The notes under the pieces: model-generated
What the model was told of the DNA's origin: nothing
Databases searched by the model: none
The model's input: only the letters and a program-made list of their open reading frames with translations
Source: Pantoea rwandensis
GTDB taxonomy: Bacteria; Pseudomonadota; Gammaproteobacteria; Enterobacterales; Enterobacteriaceae
Assembly: GCF_002095475.1 (NCBI RefSeq)
Contig: NZ_MLFR01000027.1
Location: 1-64,000 of the forward strand
Direction: 5' to 3'
Length of the DNA: 64,000 nt
In this document: in pieces, positions 40,791 through 50,337 of the stretch
How positions within the stretch are numbered: position 1 is the stretch's first letter
Layout of the letters: each line of letters starts with the position of its first letter
Made by a program: the position numbers and the translations under genes

Positions 40791-41369
40791 TCAGCCTTTT
40801 GCTTTGGTCACTGCAACCATCGCAGGACGCAGGAGGCGGCCATTGAGGGTATAACCACGCTGCATCACCATCAGCACATGGTTCGGTGCCATGTCTTCTG
40901 ATTCAATCATCGACATCGCCTGATGCACATCCGGATTAAACGGCACGTTGGTTTCACCGACCACTTCAACACCGTACTTACGCACAGCACCCAGCAGGGA
41001 TTTCAGCGTCAGTTCGATGCCTTCAATCATTGAGGCCAGCTCAGCATTCTCTTTATCTGCCACTTCCAGCGCACGCTCCAGGCTATCAATCACTGGCAGC
41101 AGTTCGTTGGCAAATTTTTCCAGCGCAAATTTGTGCGCCTTTTCCACATCCATTTCGGCACGGCGACGGATGTTCTCAATCTCCGCCTGAGCGCGCAGCT
41201 GTGCTTCACGCACGCCGCCTTGCGACTGGGCTAATTCCGCTTCCAGTTGCGCGATACGCTCATCACGCGGATCCACCTCAGTTGCTGTCTCTGCGTCCAC
41301 GTGCTGTTGATCCTGTTGAATTTCGTCTGAGACTTGCTCGTTAGGGGTGTTCTGTTCTTTACTACTCAT
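40791..41369 (-). CDS. grpE: Nucleotide exchange factor GrpE
   Basis: DnaK co-chaperone. 192 residues from [17 protein letters not shown]. An acidic disordered N terminus (1-40), a long dimerising coiled coil (about 40-130) and a beta domain with [13 protein letters not shown]. Usually sigma-32 dependent; no clear heat-shock promoter was confirmed here. Confidence 0.96.
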   Translation of the reverse strand: MSSKEQNTPNEQVSDEIQQDQQHVDAETATEVDPRDERIAQLEAELAQSQGGVREAQLRAQAEIENIRRRAEMDVEKAHKFALEKFANELLPVIDSLERALEVADKENAELASMIEGIELTLKSLLGAVRKYGVEVVGETNVPFNPDVHQAMSMIESEDMAPNHVLMVMQRGYTLNGRLLRPAMVAVTKAKG

Positions 41370-41491
41370 GAATTTCTCCGCGTTTTGCACATTCATCTCG
41401 CTGGTTGGCTTATTATGGGGATCAGTTCGACGGTTTCAAGTGAACCCATCACATTGCCTGGCCGTTTTGGCTTATGAGGAACACCTGCTAA

Positions 41492-42370
41492 ATGAACAAA
41501 CACTTTAACTGCATTGGGATTGTGGGCCATCCGCGCCATCCTACTGCGTTAACCACCCATGAAATGCTCTGGCGCTGGCTGACAGCAAAAGGCTATGAGG
41601 TGATCGTCGAGCAGCAAATTGCGCGCGAACTGAATTTAAAAGATGTGGAAACCGGCAGCCTGGCCGACATTGGTCAACGCGCCGATCTGGCCGTGGTGGT
41701 CGGTGGTGACGGTAATATGCTGGGTGCGGCGCGCGTGCTCGCACGTTATGACATCAAAGTGATTGGTATCAACCGCGGCAATCTGGGTTTTCTCACCGAT
41801 CTTGATCCTGATAACGCGCAACAACAGTTGGATGATGTGCTGGAAGGTGAGTACTTCGTGGAGAGCCGTTTCCTGCTGGAAGCGCAGGTGTGTAAAGAAT
41901 CCTGCTCACCGCGCATTGGCAGCGCCATCAATGAAGTGGTGCTACATCCAGGAAAAGTAGCGCATATGATTGAATTCGAGGTGTATATCGATGAAGTCTT
42001 TGCGTTTTCACAGCGTTCAGATGGGTTGATTATTTCAACGCCGACCGGATCAACCGCCTATTCTCTTTCTGCTGGCGGCCCGATTCTTACGCCGTCCCTG
42101 GATGCGATTGCCATCGTGCCGATGTTCCCACACACGCTCTCTGCCCGGCCACTGGTCATCAACAGCAGCAGTACGATTCGCTTGCGTTTCTCATCACTGC
42201 GCAGTGATTTGGAGATCAGTTGTGACAGCCAAATTGCCTTACCTATCCAGGAAGGCGAGGATGTGTTGATTCGGCGTAGCACCCATCACCTCAACCTGAT
42301 CCACCCGAAAAATTACAATTATTTTAATACGTTAAGCTCAAAACTTGGCTGGTCGAAAAAATTGTTCTGA
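41492..42370 (+). CDS. nadK: NAD kinase
   Basis: Phosphorylates NAD to NADP. 292 residues, identical in length to E. coli. The GGDG motif is in [14 protein letters not shown] (about 70-83), and the second conserved region is [17 protein letters not shown]. Confidence 0.98.
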   Translation: MNKHFNCIGIVGHPRHPTALTTHEMLWRWLTAKGYEVIVEQQIARELNLKDVETGSLADIGQRADLAVVVGGDGNMLGAARVLARYDIKVIGINRGNLGFLTDLDPDNAQQQLDDVLEGEYFVESRFLLEAQVCKESCSPRIGSAINEVVLHPGKVAHMIEFEVYIDEVFAFSQRSDGLIISTPTGSTAYSLSAGGPILTPSLDAIAIVPMFPHTLSARPLVINSSSTIRLRFSSLRSDLEISCDSQIALPIQEGEDVLIRRSTHHLNLIHPKNYNYFNTLSSKLGWSKKLF

Positions 42371-42389
42371 AAATCATCACCAGGCACTT

Positions 42390-42448
42390 TACTGTATAAA
42401 AAACCAGTTTATACTGTATGAAAAACCATATCTGTTTTTACATACAGG
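42390..42448 (+). promoter_or_regulatory. Triple LexA operator of recN
   Basis: Three SOS boxes in a row: TACTGTATAAAAAACCAGTT (42390-42409, one core mismatch), TACTGTATGAAAAACCATAT (42412-42431, weaker) and a perfect CTGT-N8-ACAG at 42432-42447. The same triple layout occurs in E. coli recN, one of the most strongly SOS-induced genes. Confidence 0.9.
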
Positions 42449-42455
42449 TGATTCC

Positions 42456-44117
42456 ATGCTGGCACAACTGACCATCAGTAATTTTGCTATCGTTCGTGAA
42501 CTGGAGATCGACTTTCATCGTGGTATGACAGCGATCACGGGGGAAACCGGCGCAGGTAAATCTATTGCGATTGACGCGCTGGGCCTGTGCCTGGGTGGTC
42601 GTTCTGAAGCAGATATGGTGCGTCAGGGTGCCAGTCGCGCTGATATCTGCGCCCGTTTTCAGTTAAAAGCCTCCCCTTCAGCACAGCGTTGGTTGGTCGA
42701 TAATCAGCTGGATGAAGGTCAAGAATGCCTGCTACGCCGCGTGATCAGTGCTGATGGTCGTTCACGTGGTTTTATCAACGGAACCGCCGTCCCGCTGTCA
42801 CAGCTGCGCGAGCTCGGTCAGCTTCTGATCCAAATCCATGGTCAGCATGCACATCAGCTGTTGCTGAAACCAGAACATCAAAAACACCTGCTCGATGCTT
42901 ATGCCGCGCATGACGACCTGCTTGTCGACATGCGCCAGCACTATCAGCGTTGGCATCAAAGTTGTCGTGCCTTGGCGCAGCATCAGCAACTGTCGCAGGA
43001 GCGTGAAGCGCGCCGCGAACTGCTGCAATATCAGCTAAAAGAACTCAACGAATTCGCTCCACAGCCGGGCGAGTTTGAACAAATCGATGAAGAGTACAAG
43101 CGTCTCGCCAACAGCGGTCAACTGCTCTCTACCAGCCAGCAAGCGCTGCAAATCCTCGCCGATAGCGATGACACGAATCTGCAAAGCTTGCTTTATAGCG
43201 CGCGTAACATGCTTGGCGAGCTCGTGACGCTGGACGACAAAGTGAGCGGCGTATTTAACCTGCTGGAAGAAGCAGCGATTCAGCTGAGTGAAGCCAGCGA
43301 TGAATTGCGCCATTACTGTGAGCGTCTGGATCTCGATCCGAACCGCTTACATGAACTGGAACAGCGCTTGTCGCGTCAGATTGCTTTGTCCCGTAAGCAT
43401 CACGTTTCCCCTGAAACCTTACCGGTGCTGTATCAGCAGTTGCTGGATGAAGCGGAACTGCTGTCACAGCAAGAGAGCGATCAAGAAACGCTGCAAAGCG
43501 AAGTGGTGGTACATCACCAAGCGGCATCGGCTTGCGCGCAAAAGCTGCATCAGTTACGCGAACACGCCGCGCAGGAGTTAAGCGAGCTGATTACCCAAAG
43601 CATGCGCACACTCTCCATGCCACACGGCCAATTCGCTATTGTGCTGGAATTCAACGCCGACCAATTGACAGCAGAAGGCGCTACCCGTATCGATTTCCGT
43701 GTCACCACCAACCCAGGTCAGCCATTACAACCGCTGGGTAAAGTGGCTTCGGGCGGTGAGCTTTCCCGTATCGCTTTGGCTATTCAGGTGATTACCGCGC
43801 AGAAAATGGAAACGCCTGCGATGATCTTCGATGAAGTCGACGTGGGTATTAGCGGACCCACCGCAGCCGTAGTGGGCCAGATGTTGCGTCAGCTTGGCGA
43901 ATCAACGCAGGTCATGTGTGTGACGCACTTGCCACAGGTGGCGGGTTGCGGGCATCAGCACTTCTTCGTCAGTAAAGAGACCGATGGCGCGATGACAGAA
44001 ACCCATATGCAGCCGTTGGATAAACGCGCCCGTCTGCAAGAACTTGCGCGTTTGCTGGGTGGCAGCGAAGTCACGCGCAATACCTTGGCCAACGCCAAAG
44101 AACTTTTAGCAGCTTGA
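42456..44117 (+). CDS. recN: DNA repair protein RecN
   Basis: SMC-like ATPase for double-strand-break repair. 553 residues from [20 protein letters not shown]: Walker A GETGAGKS (29-36), coiled-coil arms at about 150-360, signature [16 protein letters not shown] and Walker [11 protein letters not shown]. The longer frame starting inside nadK is not supported. Confidence 0.98.
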   Translation: MLAQLTISNFAIVRELEIDFHRGMTAITGETGAGKSIAIDALGLCLGGRSEADMVRQGASRADICARFQLKASPSAQRWLVDNQLDEGQECLLRRVISADGRSRGFINGTAVPLSQLRELGQLLIQIHGQHAHQLLLKPEHQKHLLDAYAAHDDLLVDMRQHYQRWHQSCRALAQHQQLSQEREARRELLQYQLKELNEFAPQPGEFEQIDEEYKRLANSGQLLSTSQQALQILADSDDTNLQSLLYSARNMLGELVTLDDKVSGVFNLLEEAAIQLSEASDELRHYCERLDLDPNRLHELEQRLSRQIALSRKHHVSPETLPVLYQQLLDEAELLSQQESDQETLQSEVVVHHQAASACAQKLHQLREHAAQELSELITQSMRTLSMPHGQFAIVLEFNADQLTAEGATRIDFRVTTNPGQPLQPLGKVASGGELSRIALAIQVITAQKMETPAMIFDEVDVGISGPTAAVVGQMLRQLGESTQVMCVTHLPQVAGCGHQHFFVSKETDGAMTETHMQPLDKRARLQELARLLGGSEVTRNTLANAKELLAA

Positions 44118-44301
44118 TACCGCACTTTTTTGTGGCTCAATGGTCATATGCTTGCTCTGTAGAGGTTTCCAACAGGACAAAGGTTTATTATCATCGGCAG
44201 TTATATCGCCATAATAAAGCCTGCCGTAAGCAGAGTTCAGATTTCGATGGCAACAAAACTGCCTGATGAAAGGCGTTTGGCCCCAGAAAAGGAATGTATA
44301 G

Positions 44302-44649
44302 ATGCGCTGTAAAACGCTGACTGCCGCGGCAGTGGTAATGTTGATGATGACCGCCGGATGTTCCACCCTTGAGCGCGTTGTGTATCGTCCGGATATCAAT
44401 CAGGGGAATTACCTGGTCGCCAACGATGTTTCGAAGATTCACACCGGCATGACGCAGCAGCAGGTAGCCTACACGCTAGGCACACCGATGATGCACGATC
44501 CGTTTGGCAGCAACGTTTGGTACTACATCTTCCGCCAGGAACCTGGCCATGAAAGTGTAAAACAGCAGACGCTGACGCTGACCTTCGACAGCAACGGTAC
44601 GTTGATCAATATCGACAACAAACCGAAACTCACTGGCTCAGAGGGCTAA
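44302..44649 (+). CDS. bamE: Outer-membrane assembly lipoprotein BamE
   Basis: Component of the BAM complex that inserts outer-membrane proteins. 115 residues with lipobox TAGC (Cys20) and a conserved [19 protein letters not shown] core. The preceding 184 bp is the promoter region; nothing else is seen there. sigma-E dependence is known in related species. Confidence 0.96.
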   Translation: MRCKTLTAAAVVMLMMTAGCSTLERVVYRPDINQGNYLVANDVSKIHTGMTQQQVAYTLGTPMMHDPFGSNVWYYIFRQEPGHESVKQQTLTLTFDSNGTLINIDNKPKLTGSEG

Positions 44650-44661
44650 GTGAGCGGCAAC

Positions 44662-44689
44662 AAAAAAAGGCGCCTGAGCGCCTTTTTTT
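44662..44689. terminator. Terminator between bamE and rnfH
   Basis: GGCGC-CTGA-GCGCC stem flanked by a 7-A run and 7-T run; usable both ways. Confidence 0.9.
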
Positions 44690-44704
44690 GTGTCTGCCAT
44701 TTCG

Positions 44705-44995
44705 CTACTTGTTTGTAGCGGAACGCTCCGCACGTTGGCGGCGCATCTCTTTCGGATCGGCAATCAATGGACGATAGATTTCTACACGATCCCCATCCTG
44801 CACCGCATCACCCAATTTCACCGGGCGACTAAAAATACCGACTTTATTGCTATTCAAATCAATGTCTTTGCGCAGTGATAACAATCCCGATGCTTTAATC
44901 GCCTGCTCTACCGTTGCACCTTCATCCAGCGTAACAGAACGCGAATACTGCTTTTCAGGCAACGCATAAACCACTTCAACACTGATATCAGGCAC
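44705..44995 (-). CDS. rnfH: RnfH family ubiquitin-like protein
   Basis: 96 residues, the same as E. coli RnfH (YfjF). It starts at a GTG (44995; the protein then reads [17 protein letters not shown]), which overlaps the end of ratA by 8 bp. It has a beta-grasp fold by family. Function unresolved; named after rnf operons where related proteins occur. Confidence 0.93.
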   Translation of the reverse strand: MPDISVEVVYALPEKQYSRSVTLDEGATVEQAIKASGLLSLRKDIDLNSNKVGIFSRPVKLGDAVQDGDRVEIYRPLIADPKEMRRQRAERSATNK

Positions 44996-45422
44996 GGTAA
45001 ACCTCTTTGGCGCGCTGTGAGAACGCCTGCACCATGCTATTTGCCAGCTCTTTGAAAATGCGACCGAACGCCATTTCCACCAACATATTGGTGAATTCAA
45101 AGTCGAGGCTAAGCTCTACCTTACAGGCATCATCACCCAGTGACGTGAAGTGCCACCCACCAGTCAACTTACGGAATGGACCGTCGACCAATTGCATCAA
45201 AATACTTTGATTGCTGATTAAGGTGTTACGCGTAGTAAAAGTTTTACTGATACCCGCTTTTGAGACATCTACCGCTGCGGTCATCTGATTTCCGCTGTTA
45301 TCTAACACACGGCTGCCGGTACAACCTGGCAAAAATTCAGGATAAGCATCAACGTCATTGACGAGGCGGTACATCTGCTCAGCGCTATAGGGGACCAACG
45401 CCGAACGGCTAATCTGGGCCAT
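44988..45422 (-). CDS. ratA: Ribosome association protein RatA / COQ10-like START domain
   Basis: 144-residue START/polyketide-cyclase domain protein (also PasT). In E. coli it has been linked both to blocking 70S association and, with homologues of COQ10, to quinone function, so its role is debated. Conserved [17 protein letters not shown] and LSLDFEFTN. Pairs with rnfH; divergent from smpB. Confidence 0.93.
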   Translation of the reverse strand: MAQISRSALVPYSAEQMYRLVNDVDAYPEFLPGCTGSRVLDNSGNQMTAAVDVSKAGISKTFTTRNTLISNQSILMQLVDGPFRKLTGGWHFTSLGDDACKVELSLDFEFTNMLVEMAFGRIFKELANSMVQAFSQRAKEVYRA

Positions 45423-45580
45423 AATGGTTCCTGTTCATCACAAAACCAATGAATAATACCATTTTCAGACACTAAACAAAATTCACGGGTTTGCCAGCTG
45501 TGCTAAAATAGAGTGTTTTTTACCGCCCCCAGGACAGGGGGATGCGCCCACAGACTGAGTGATGTAGACTACGCCGCACT

Positions 45581-46063
45581 ATGACAAAGAAAAAAGTTAA
45601 CAAACCCGGTTCAGCCACTATTGCCCTCAACAAGCGCGCTCGCCACGAATACTTCATTGAAGAAGAGTTTGAAGCGGGAATGTCGCTGCAAGGATGGGAA
45701 GTTAAATCACTCCGCGCCGGTAAAGCCAATATCAGCGACAGCTACATTTTGCTGCGTGATGGCGAAGCCTATCTGTTTGGTTCCACCTTTCAGCCGCTCG
45801 CCGTTGCCTCAACGCACGTGGTGTGTGATCCCACGCGCAGCCGTAAACTGCTGTTGAAACAGCGTGAACTCGATTCGCTGTACGGTCGTGTTAATCGCGA
45901 AGGCTTTACTGTAGTAGCACTGTCGATGTACTGGAAAAACGCTTGGGCCAAGCTGAAAATCGGTGTGGCACGCGGTAAGAAAGAGCACGATAAGCGAGAT
46001 GACGTGAAAGAACGCGAATGGAAGATGGATAAAGCGCGTATCATGAAGAATTCAAAGCGTTAA
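45581..46063 (+). CDS. smpB: SsrA-binding protein SmpB
   Basis: Binds tmRNA and the decoding centre in ribosome rescue. 160 residues, the same as E. coli. The OB-fold core contains [14 protein letters not shown], and the C-terminal helix is rich in Lys and Arg. A hairpin (CCCCC/GGGGG) lies in the leader near 45524-45541. Confidence 0.98.
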   Translation: MTKKKVNKPGSATIALNKRARHEYFIEEEFEAGMSLQGWEVKSLRAGKANISDSYILLRDGEAYLFGSTFQPLAVASTHVVCDPTRSRKLLLKQRELDSLYGRVNREGFTVVALSMYWKNAWAKLKIGVARGKKEHDKRDDVKEREWKMDKARIMKNSKR

Positions 46064-46106
46064 GCACTGGATTCGTTCGTCATCTTTCTGTAGTATAAAA
46101 AGTCTT

Positions 46107-46469
46107 GGGGCTGATTCTGGACTCGACGGGATTGTGAAGCCTTAGGAGCATGCCGAGGGGCGGTTTGCCTCGTAAAAAGCCGCAAAAAAATAGTCGCAAA
46201 CGACGAAAACTACGCTTTAGCAGCTTAATAACCTGCTTTGAAGCCCTCTCTCCCTAGCTTCCGCTCTTAAGACGGGGATCAAGAGAGGTCAAACCCAAAA
46301 GAGATCGTGTGGATGCCTTGCCTGGGGTTGAAGCACTAAATCTAATCAGGCTAGTTTGTCAGTGGCGTGTCTGTCCGCAGCTGGCCGGCGAATGTAAAGA
46401 CTGACTAAGCATGTAGTGCCGACGGTGTAGTAATTTCGGACGCGGGTTCAACTCCCGCCAGCTCCACCA
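46107..46469 (+). ncRNA. ssrA: Transfer-messenger RNA
   Basis: 363 nt, the same length as E. coli, from GGGGCTGATTCTGGACTCGA to the encoded CCA. The resume codon GCA at 46196 begins the tag ANDENYALAA and TAA. The 3' end carries a T-arm (GGTTCAACTCCC). The tRNA-like end is a common integration site, but no integrase or repeated 3' segment is seen downstream. Confidence 0.99.
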
Positions 46470-46510
46470 AAATTCTCCATCGGTGACACCAGAGTCATCC
46501 GATGAAGTCC

Positions 46511-46548
46511 TAAAAGCCCGCATGGTGAAAGCCTTGCGGGCTTTTTTG
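46511..46548 (+). terminator. ssrA terminator
   Basis: AAAGCCCGCA/TGCGGGCTTT stem with a T-run, 42 bp after the tmRNA end. Confidence 0.85.
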
Positions 46549-46670
46549 TGCCAGTGGTTTTGTGGGATGATGTAACTGGCTTCTGCAACTATCGATACTC
46601 GTTTGGTTTTTCCCATGCAACTCACCATGTTCTTGATGCGGAAAGCCTCTTAAATAAGGTATAAAGCCGC

Positions 46671-47525
46671 ATGAAAATTCCAAACCGAATCCAACCGCTG
46701 GTCGATGACGGCCTGATCGATAACGTGCTTCAGCGCCTAAAAAGCGGTAAAGAAGCTGACGTTTACACTGTCATGTGCGGTGGCAAAGTCCAGTGTGCCA
46801 AAGTCTACAAAGAGGCATCGCAACGCAGCTTTAAGCAAGCCGTGCAGTATCAGGAGGGGCGTAAAGTCCGCAACTCCCGTAGCGCGCGCGCGATGCAGAA
46901 AGGGTCCAAATTTGGGCGTAAGCAGCAAGAAGAAGTCTGGCATACCGCTGAAGTCGACGCGCTGTTCCGTTTAGCCAAAGCCGGTGTCCGCGTGCCTGAG
47001 CCTTATATGTGCCTCGACGGTGTACTGTTGATGGAGCTGGTCACTGATGCAGATGGCGCAGTGGCACCGCGACTGAGCGATGTGATGTTGTCAGAACAGG
47101 AAGCGTTGACTGATTTCGCCACCATGATTCGCAATATTGTGCGCATGTTATGTGCCGGCATTGTGCATGGCGATCTGTCAGAGTTTAACGTGCTGCAAGA
47201 TGAGCATGGCCCGGTAATCATCGACCTGCCTCAAGCGGTGGATGCCTCAGCGAACAACCACGCTGAATCGATGTTCGAGCGCGATGTGAATAACATCACC
47301 GAATACTACGGCCAGTTTGCCCCGCAGATTTTAGAAACGCGTTATGCGAAGGAAATTTGGCATTTATTCGAAGACGGCAAGCTAACGCCGGAAACAGTAT
47401 TAACCGGACAGTTTGCTGAAGAAATTCATGACGTAGACATGGATTCGCTGCTGGACGAAATCATCTCTGCTGAAGATGAGTATTACGATCGCCAGCGTGC
47501 TGCTAAAGAGCGGGATGAAGAATAG
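46671..47525 (+). CDS. RIO1-like serine/threonine kinase
   Basis: 284-residue atypical kinase of the bacterial RIO family. The ATP-loop region GKEADVY is at 26-32 with the ATP-binding Lys in CAKVYK (K44). The catalytic loop HGDLSEFNV is at 166-174 (D168), and the metal-binding Asp is in IIDLPQ (D185), the RIO form of DFG. The tail is acidic (about 250-284). Eukaryotic and archaeal RIO kinases act in small-subunit maturation; the bacterial substrate is unknown. E. coli K-12 lacks it. Confidence 0.9.
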   Translation: MKIPNRIQPLVDDGLIDNVLQRLKSGKEADVYTVMCGGKVQCAKVYKEASQRSFKQAVQYQEGRKVRNSRSARAMQKGSKFGRKQQEEVWHTAEVDALFRLAKAGVRVPEPYMCLDGVLLMELVTDADGAVAPRLSDVMLSEQEALTDFATMIRNIVRMLCAGIVHGDLSEFNVLQDEHGPVIIDLPQAVDASANNHAESMFERDVNNITEYYGQFAPQILETRYAKEIWHLFEDGKLTPETVLTGQFAEEIHDVDMDSLLDEIISAEDEYYDRQRAAKERDEE

Positions 47526-47527
47526 TT

Positions 47528-47550
47528 AGCCAGCCTTATTCGCTGGCTTT
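47528..47550 (+). terminator. Possible terminator of the RIO kinase gene
   Basis: AGCCAGC/GCTGGCT stem followed by TTTAAAT right after the stop; the T-run is short. Confidence 0.5.
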
Positions 47551-47619
47551 AAATGATAGCGAACCCATTCTTCATACAATCTCGTTTGCTCAACCTTAAA
47601 ATTGCGCTGCACGTCAATC

Positions 47620-47970
47620 TCATTGATGGGCCAGGAAGCTGTTTCTTATCTCATCAATTGCGTTGGGTGAAAGCAGCAGCACAGATTTAAGGCTCACCTC
47701 AATACGCTCGAGGATCGCTTTTCTCGGTCCTGAACGCCACGCTTCGCTGGCATAAAACTCGTCCAGGACACTCTGCATTACCTCTTCATTTTCAAATGCA
47801 CGAAGAAGAAAATAGCTATCAGAATCATGGCGAGAACAACCATAAGTGACAACCTCAATCCCCTGTTCGAGGTGCAGAGGAACACTGATATCTCGCATGA
47901 TGTGATCGAAGGTTACGCCTGTACCTGTTTTCAACTGATATTGCAGGATTTCAACAACTCTACTTTGCAT
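47620..47970 (-). CDS. NIPSNAP-like small protein
   Basis: 116 residues with the dimeric alpha/beta-barrel look of NIPSNAP/ABM-type proteins: VVEILQYQLKTGTG at the N terminus, GCSRHDSDSYFLLRAFEN in the middle and LLSPNAIDEIR at the end. No enzymatic residues can be assigned. Alone on its strand with no operon partner. Confidence 0.65.
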   Translation of the reverse strand: MQSRVVEILQYQLKTGTGVTFDHIMRDISVPLHLEQGIEVVTYGCSRHDSDSYFLLRAFENEEVMQSVLDEFYASEAWRSGPRKAILERIEVSLKSVLLLSPNAIDEIRNSFLAHQ

Positions 47971-48254
47971 ATCCCATCCCTAAGATAATTTCTGTAATTA
48001 TTGCGGCCCTAAATTTACCCGTTATTAAATGAAAATGCAGTGTCATGTCCCTCAAAACGGGGCGATTCACAACGTTCATTAGCTTGCTGAAAGGGCCTCC
48101 GAACTATCAACATGGCAACATGATTCTAATTGCACATTTTTCCACCCGTGAAAGCCGATGATTCAATTAAGGTTATTCCTGGAGCCAATTCTGGCTGAGC
48201 GTGCCATTGTTAACTACGCTCATAACTCATAGAGCGATTGATGAGGGAATATTC
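47971..48254. other. Intergenic region upstream of the LEA-like gene
   Basis: 284 bp without a convincing ORF. It holds the divergent promoters of the NIPSNAP-like and LEA-like genes. No strong consensus was recognised. A GAGGGAA ribosome site lies about 7 nt before the ATG at 48255. Confidence 0.5.
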
Positions 48255-48611
48255 ATGAAAAAGACAATTATTGCTGTATCTGCCCTGCTGCTGGCTTCTT
48301 CGGCTTTTGCCGCTACCACACATGCAACTGACGAGACTGTCGCTAACGCACAAGCGGGCGCAAATACCGCCAAAGAGAAGCTGCATCAAGCGCAGCACCA
48401 AGGTGAAGAGCAGAAGCTGAAAGCCAAGCATGCTGTTGAAGGTAAAAGTGACAGCACCAGCAGCAAAGTGAGCGAAGGCGCACAGAAAGGCTGGAACAAA
48501 ACCAAAGAAGGTACTGAAAAAGGGTGGGATGCCACCAAAGAAGGTACAACTAAAGGCTGGAATAAAACCAAAGAAGGTGCCAGCGATCTGAAGAAGAAAG
48601 TCACCGAGTAA
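48255..48611 (+). CDS. Exported protein with LEA-like 11-residue repeats
   Basis: 118 residues. The signal peptide is 1-19 (cleavage after ASSAFA). The mature protein is very hydrophilic, rich in Lys, Glu, Ala, Thr and Gly, with no Cys. Residues 78-110 are three exact-length 11-residue repeats with pattern KGWxxTKEGxx, encoded by a 33-nt tandem repeat at 48486-48584. Such 11-mers resemble group 3 LEA proteins, which fold into amphipathic helices on drying. The ATG at 48255 is chosen over an upstream one for its ribosome site and signal peptide. Function inferred, not established. Confidence 0.8.
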   Translation: MKKTIIAVSALLLASSAFAATTHATDETVANAQAGANTAKEKLHQAQHQGEEQKLKAKHAVEGKSDSTSSKVSEGAQKGWNKTKEGTEKGWDATKEGTTKGWNKTKEGASDLKKKVTE

Positions 48612-48631
48612 TGTCTTCTGATTAAATCCTG

Positions 48632-48656
48632 AAAGGCCGCGATTGCGGCCTTTTTT
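48632..48656 (+). terminator. Terminator of the LEA-like gene
   Basis: AAAGGCCGC/GCGGCCTTT stem with a 6-T run. Confidence 0.88.
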
Positions 48657-48729
48657 GTTGCCTACGTCTTTGCGTCCTCAACGATATCCTCTTACACTTC
48701 GCCCATCACCCTATTAACCCGTTTCTCTT

Positions 48730-49386
48730 ATGTCTGACACCTTCAAACGCCAAGCACTGCCTTTACCCAATGGTCACAACAAAGTGCTGCTGCACTCATG
48801 CTGCGCCCCGTGCTCGGGCGAGGTGATGGAAGCCATGCTGGCTTCTGGTATTGATTACACCATCTTCTTTTACAACCCAAACATTCATCCACTGAAAGAG
48901 TACGAACTGCGTAAGGAGGAGAACATCCGCTTTGCTGAGCAGTTTGGCGTGTCGTTTGTGGATGCAGATTACGATAAAGACAACTGGTTTGATCGCGCTC
49001 GCGGCATGGAGTGGGAGCCTGAGCGTGGCGTGCGATGCACCATGTGTTTCGATATGCGCTTTGAACGCACTGCGTTGTATGCGCATGAGAATGGCTTTCC
49101 GGTGATCACCAGTTCATTAGGCATTTCACGTTGGAAGGATATGAAGCAGATCAATGACTGCGGCGTGCGCGCAGCAGCGCACTATCCGGACATGCTTTAC
49201 TGGGAGTTTAACTGGCGCAAAGGCGGCGGATCTTCGCGCATGATTGAAATCAGCAAGCGCGAACGTTTCTACCAGCAGGAGTATTGCGGTTGCATCTATT
49301 CACTGCGAGACAGTAACCGTCATCGCGTGGCCAGCGGTCGCGAGCGCATTGAGATCGGCGTGCAGTATTACGAGCCCGATCAGTGA
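48730..49386 (+). CDS. queH: Epoxyqueuosine reductase QueH
   Basis: 218-residue DUF208 family protein catalysing the last step of queuosine synthesis in tRNA, non-homologous to QueG. The Fe-S and metal Cys residues are present: C24, C25 and C28 (HSCCAPCSG), C103 and C106 (CTMC), and C186 and C188 (CGC). E. coli uses QueG instead; whether this genome also has queG cannot be seen. Single gene facing an SDR gene across a hairpin. Confidence 0.92.
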   Translation: MSDTFKRQALPLPNGHNKVLLHSCCAPCSGEVMEAMLASGIDYTIFFYNPNIHPLKEYELRKEENIRFAEQFGVSFVDADYDKDNWFDRARGMEWEPERGVRCTMCFDMRFERTALYAHENGFPVITSSLGISRWKDMKQINDCGVRAAAHYPDMLYWEFNWRKGGGSSRMIEISKRERFYQQEYCGCIYSLRDSNRHRVASGRERIEIGVQYYEPDQ

Positions 49387-49390
49387 CAGT

Positions 49391-49420
49391 AGCGCCTGCT
49401 GGCTTTAACCAGCAGGCGCT
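49391..49420. terminator. Perfect 12-bp hairpin between queH and the SDR gene
   Basis: AGCGCCTGCTGG/CCAGCAGGCGCT with a 6-nt loop between convergent genes. Lacks T-runs, so it may stop transcription weakly or protect mRNA 3' ends. Confidence 0.55.
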
Positions 49421-49425
49421 GATGA

Positions 49426-50103
49426 TCACCAGGCTAACGGTTCTCCGCTGTAATCAAGATAGTGATGTCCACCCTGACCGGCAAACCGATCCATCTGAGC
49501 CACCAGCCCCTGCGCACTCTCATCAGCGGTAATATCCGCATCATCGCCGCCCATATCAGTTTTAACCCAACCCGGATGCAATGAGAGCAAGGTTGTGCCC
49601 CGCGCAGCCATCTGCTGAACCAAAGCACGGCTGAGCATATTCAACGCCACTTTACTGGCTGAGTAATACGGTCGAATAGCTTCGGCATTTTCCGTCAGGC
49701 TACCGAGGCGAGAAGTGGTAATACCCAACACGCCCTGCTTTTCCTGCAGCAAGGGTAACAGGCCTTCAGCCATACGTACCGGTTCAACACTGTTGGTCAT
49801 AAACAGTTGCATCAACTCATCATCACTGGTGGCGATCAGCCCCATCGAATCCGGGCCAAGGATCCCGGCGTTGATCAGCGCCCGATCAAATTGTTCACCC
49901 TTCAACTGCTGGAGTAACTGCTCACGCTGAGTAGCAACGGTGATGTCCAATGGCAGCCAGCGCAGCTTTTCATGCTGATACGAAACGGCAGTGCTGCGAT
50001 AGGTGGCGGTGACGTCCCAGCCCTGAGCGAGCAACTGCTGCACGACTGCTAGTCCGATCCCTTTCGATGCACCAATAATTAGCGCGCGTTTTAACTGGCT
50101 CAT
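49426..50103 (-). CDS. Short-chain dehydrogenase/reductase
   Basis: 225 residues from MSQLKRALIIGASKGIG with GAGGTGAAA before the ATG. NAD(P)-binding GASKGIG at 11-17, structural NAG at 78-80 and catalytic YSASK (Y147, K151). A classical SDR resembling C-factor-like enzymes. Substrate unknown. Confidence 0.85.
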   Translation of the reverse strand: MSQLKRALIIGASKGIGLAVVQQLLAQGWDVTATYRSTAVSYQHEKLRWLPLDITVATQREQLLQQLKGEQFDRALINAGILGPDSMGLIATSDDELMQLFMTNSVEPVRMAEGLLPLLQEKQGVLGITTSRLGSLTENAEAIRPYYSASKVALNMLSRALVQQMAARGTTLLSLHPGWVKTDMGGDDADITADESAQGLVAQMDRFAGQGGHHYLDYSGEPLAW

Positions 50104-50109
50104 TTTCAC

Positions 50110-50337
50110 CTCAGAACTGTCTGATATCTAAAGAGTAAAGTGATAGCAATCACGCACCTTAAATCAAATCAACCTAACTTTCCCACCTGACTTTAATTAT
50201 TAAAATCAGAAGGTTAATTAAAATTCAGGTTTGTGAACCTATTCGTATTTTCTGCATTCCACAAAAGATTGTTCATTGTTGCGTCGCTGAACACGGCTTT
50301 GTTAAAGTCCATTTAATGTTCACTGCGAGGAATCAGC
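50110..50337. other. AT-rich region upstream of the toxin-like gene
   Basis: 228 bp, visibly richer in A and T than its surroundings. It contains a small hairpin AGGTT/AACCT at 50227-50240. Ribosome site GCGAGGA precedes the ATG at 50338. Looks like a promoter region of acquired DNA, possibly silenced by H-NS. Confidence 0.5.

Noticed and set aside
46359-46628. 89-residue minus-strand ORF across the ssrA 3' end
   Set aside because: Covers the tmRNA acceptor and terminator; such frames are common false calls over ssrA.
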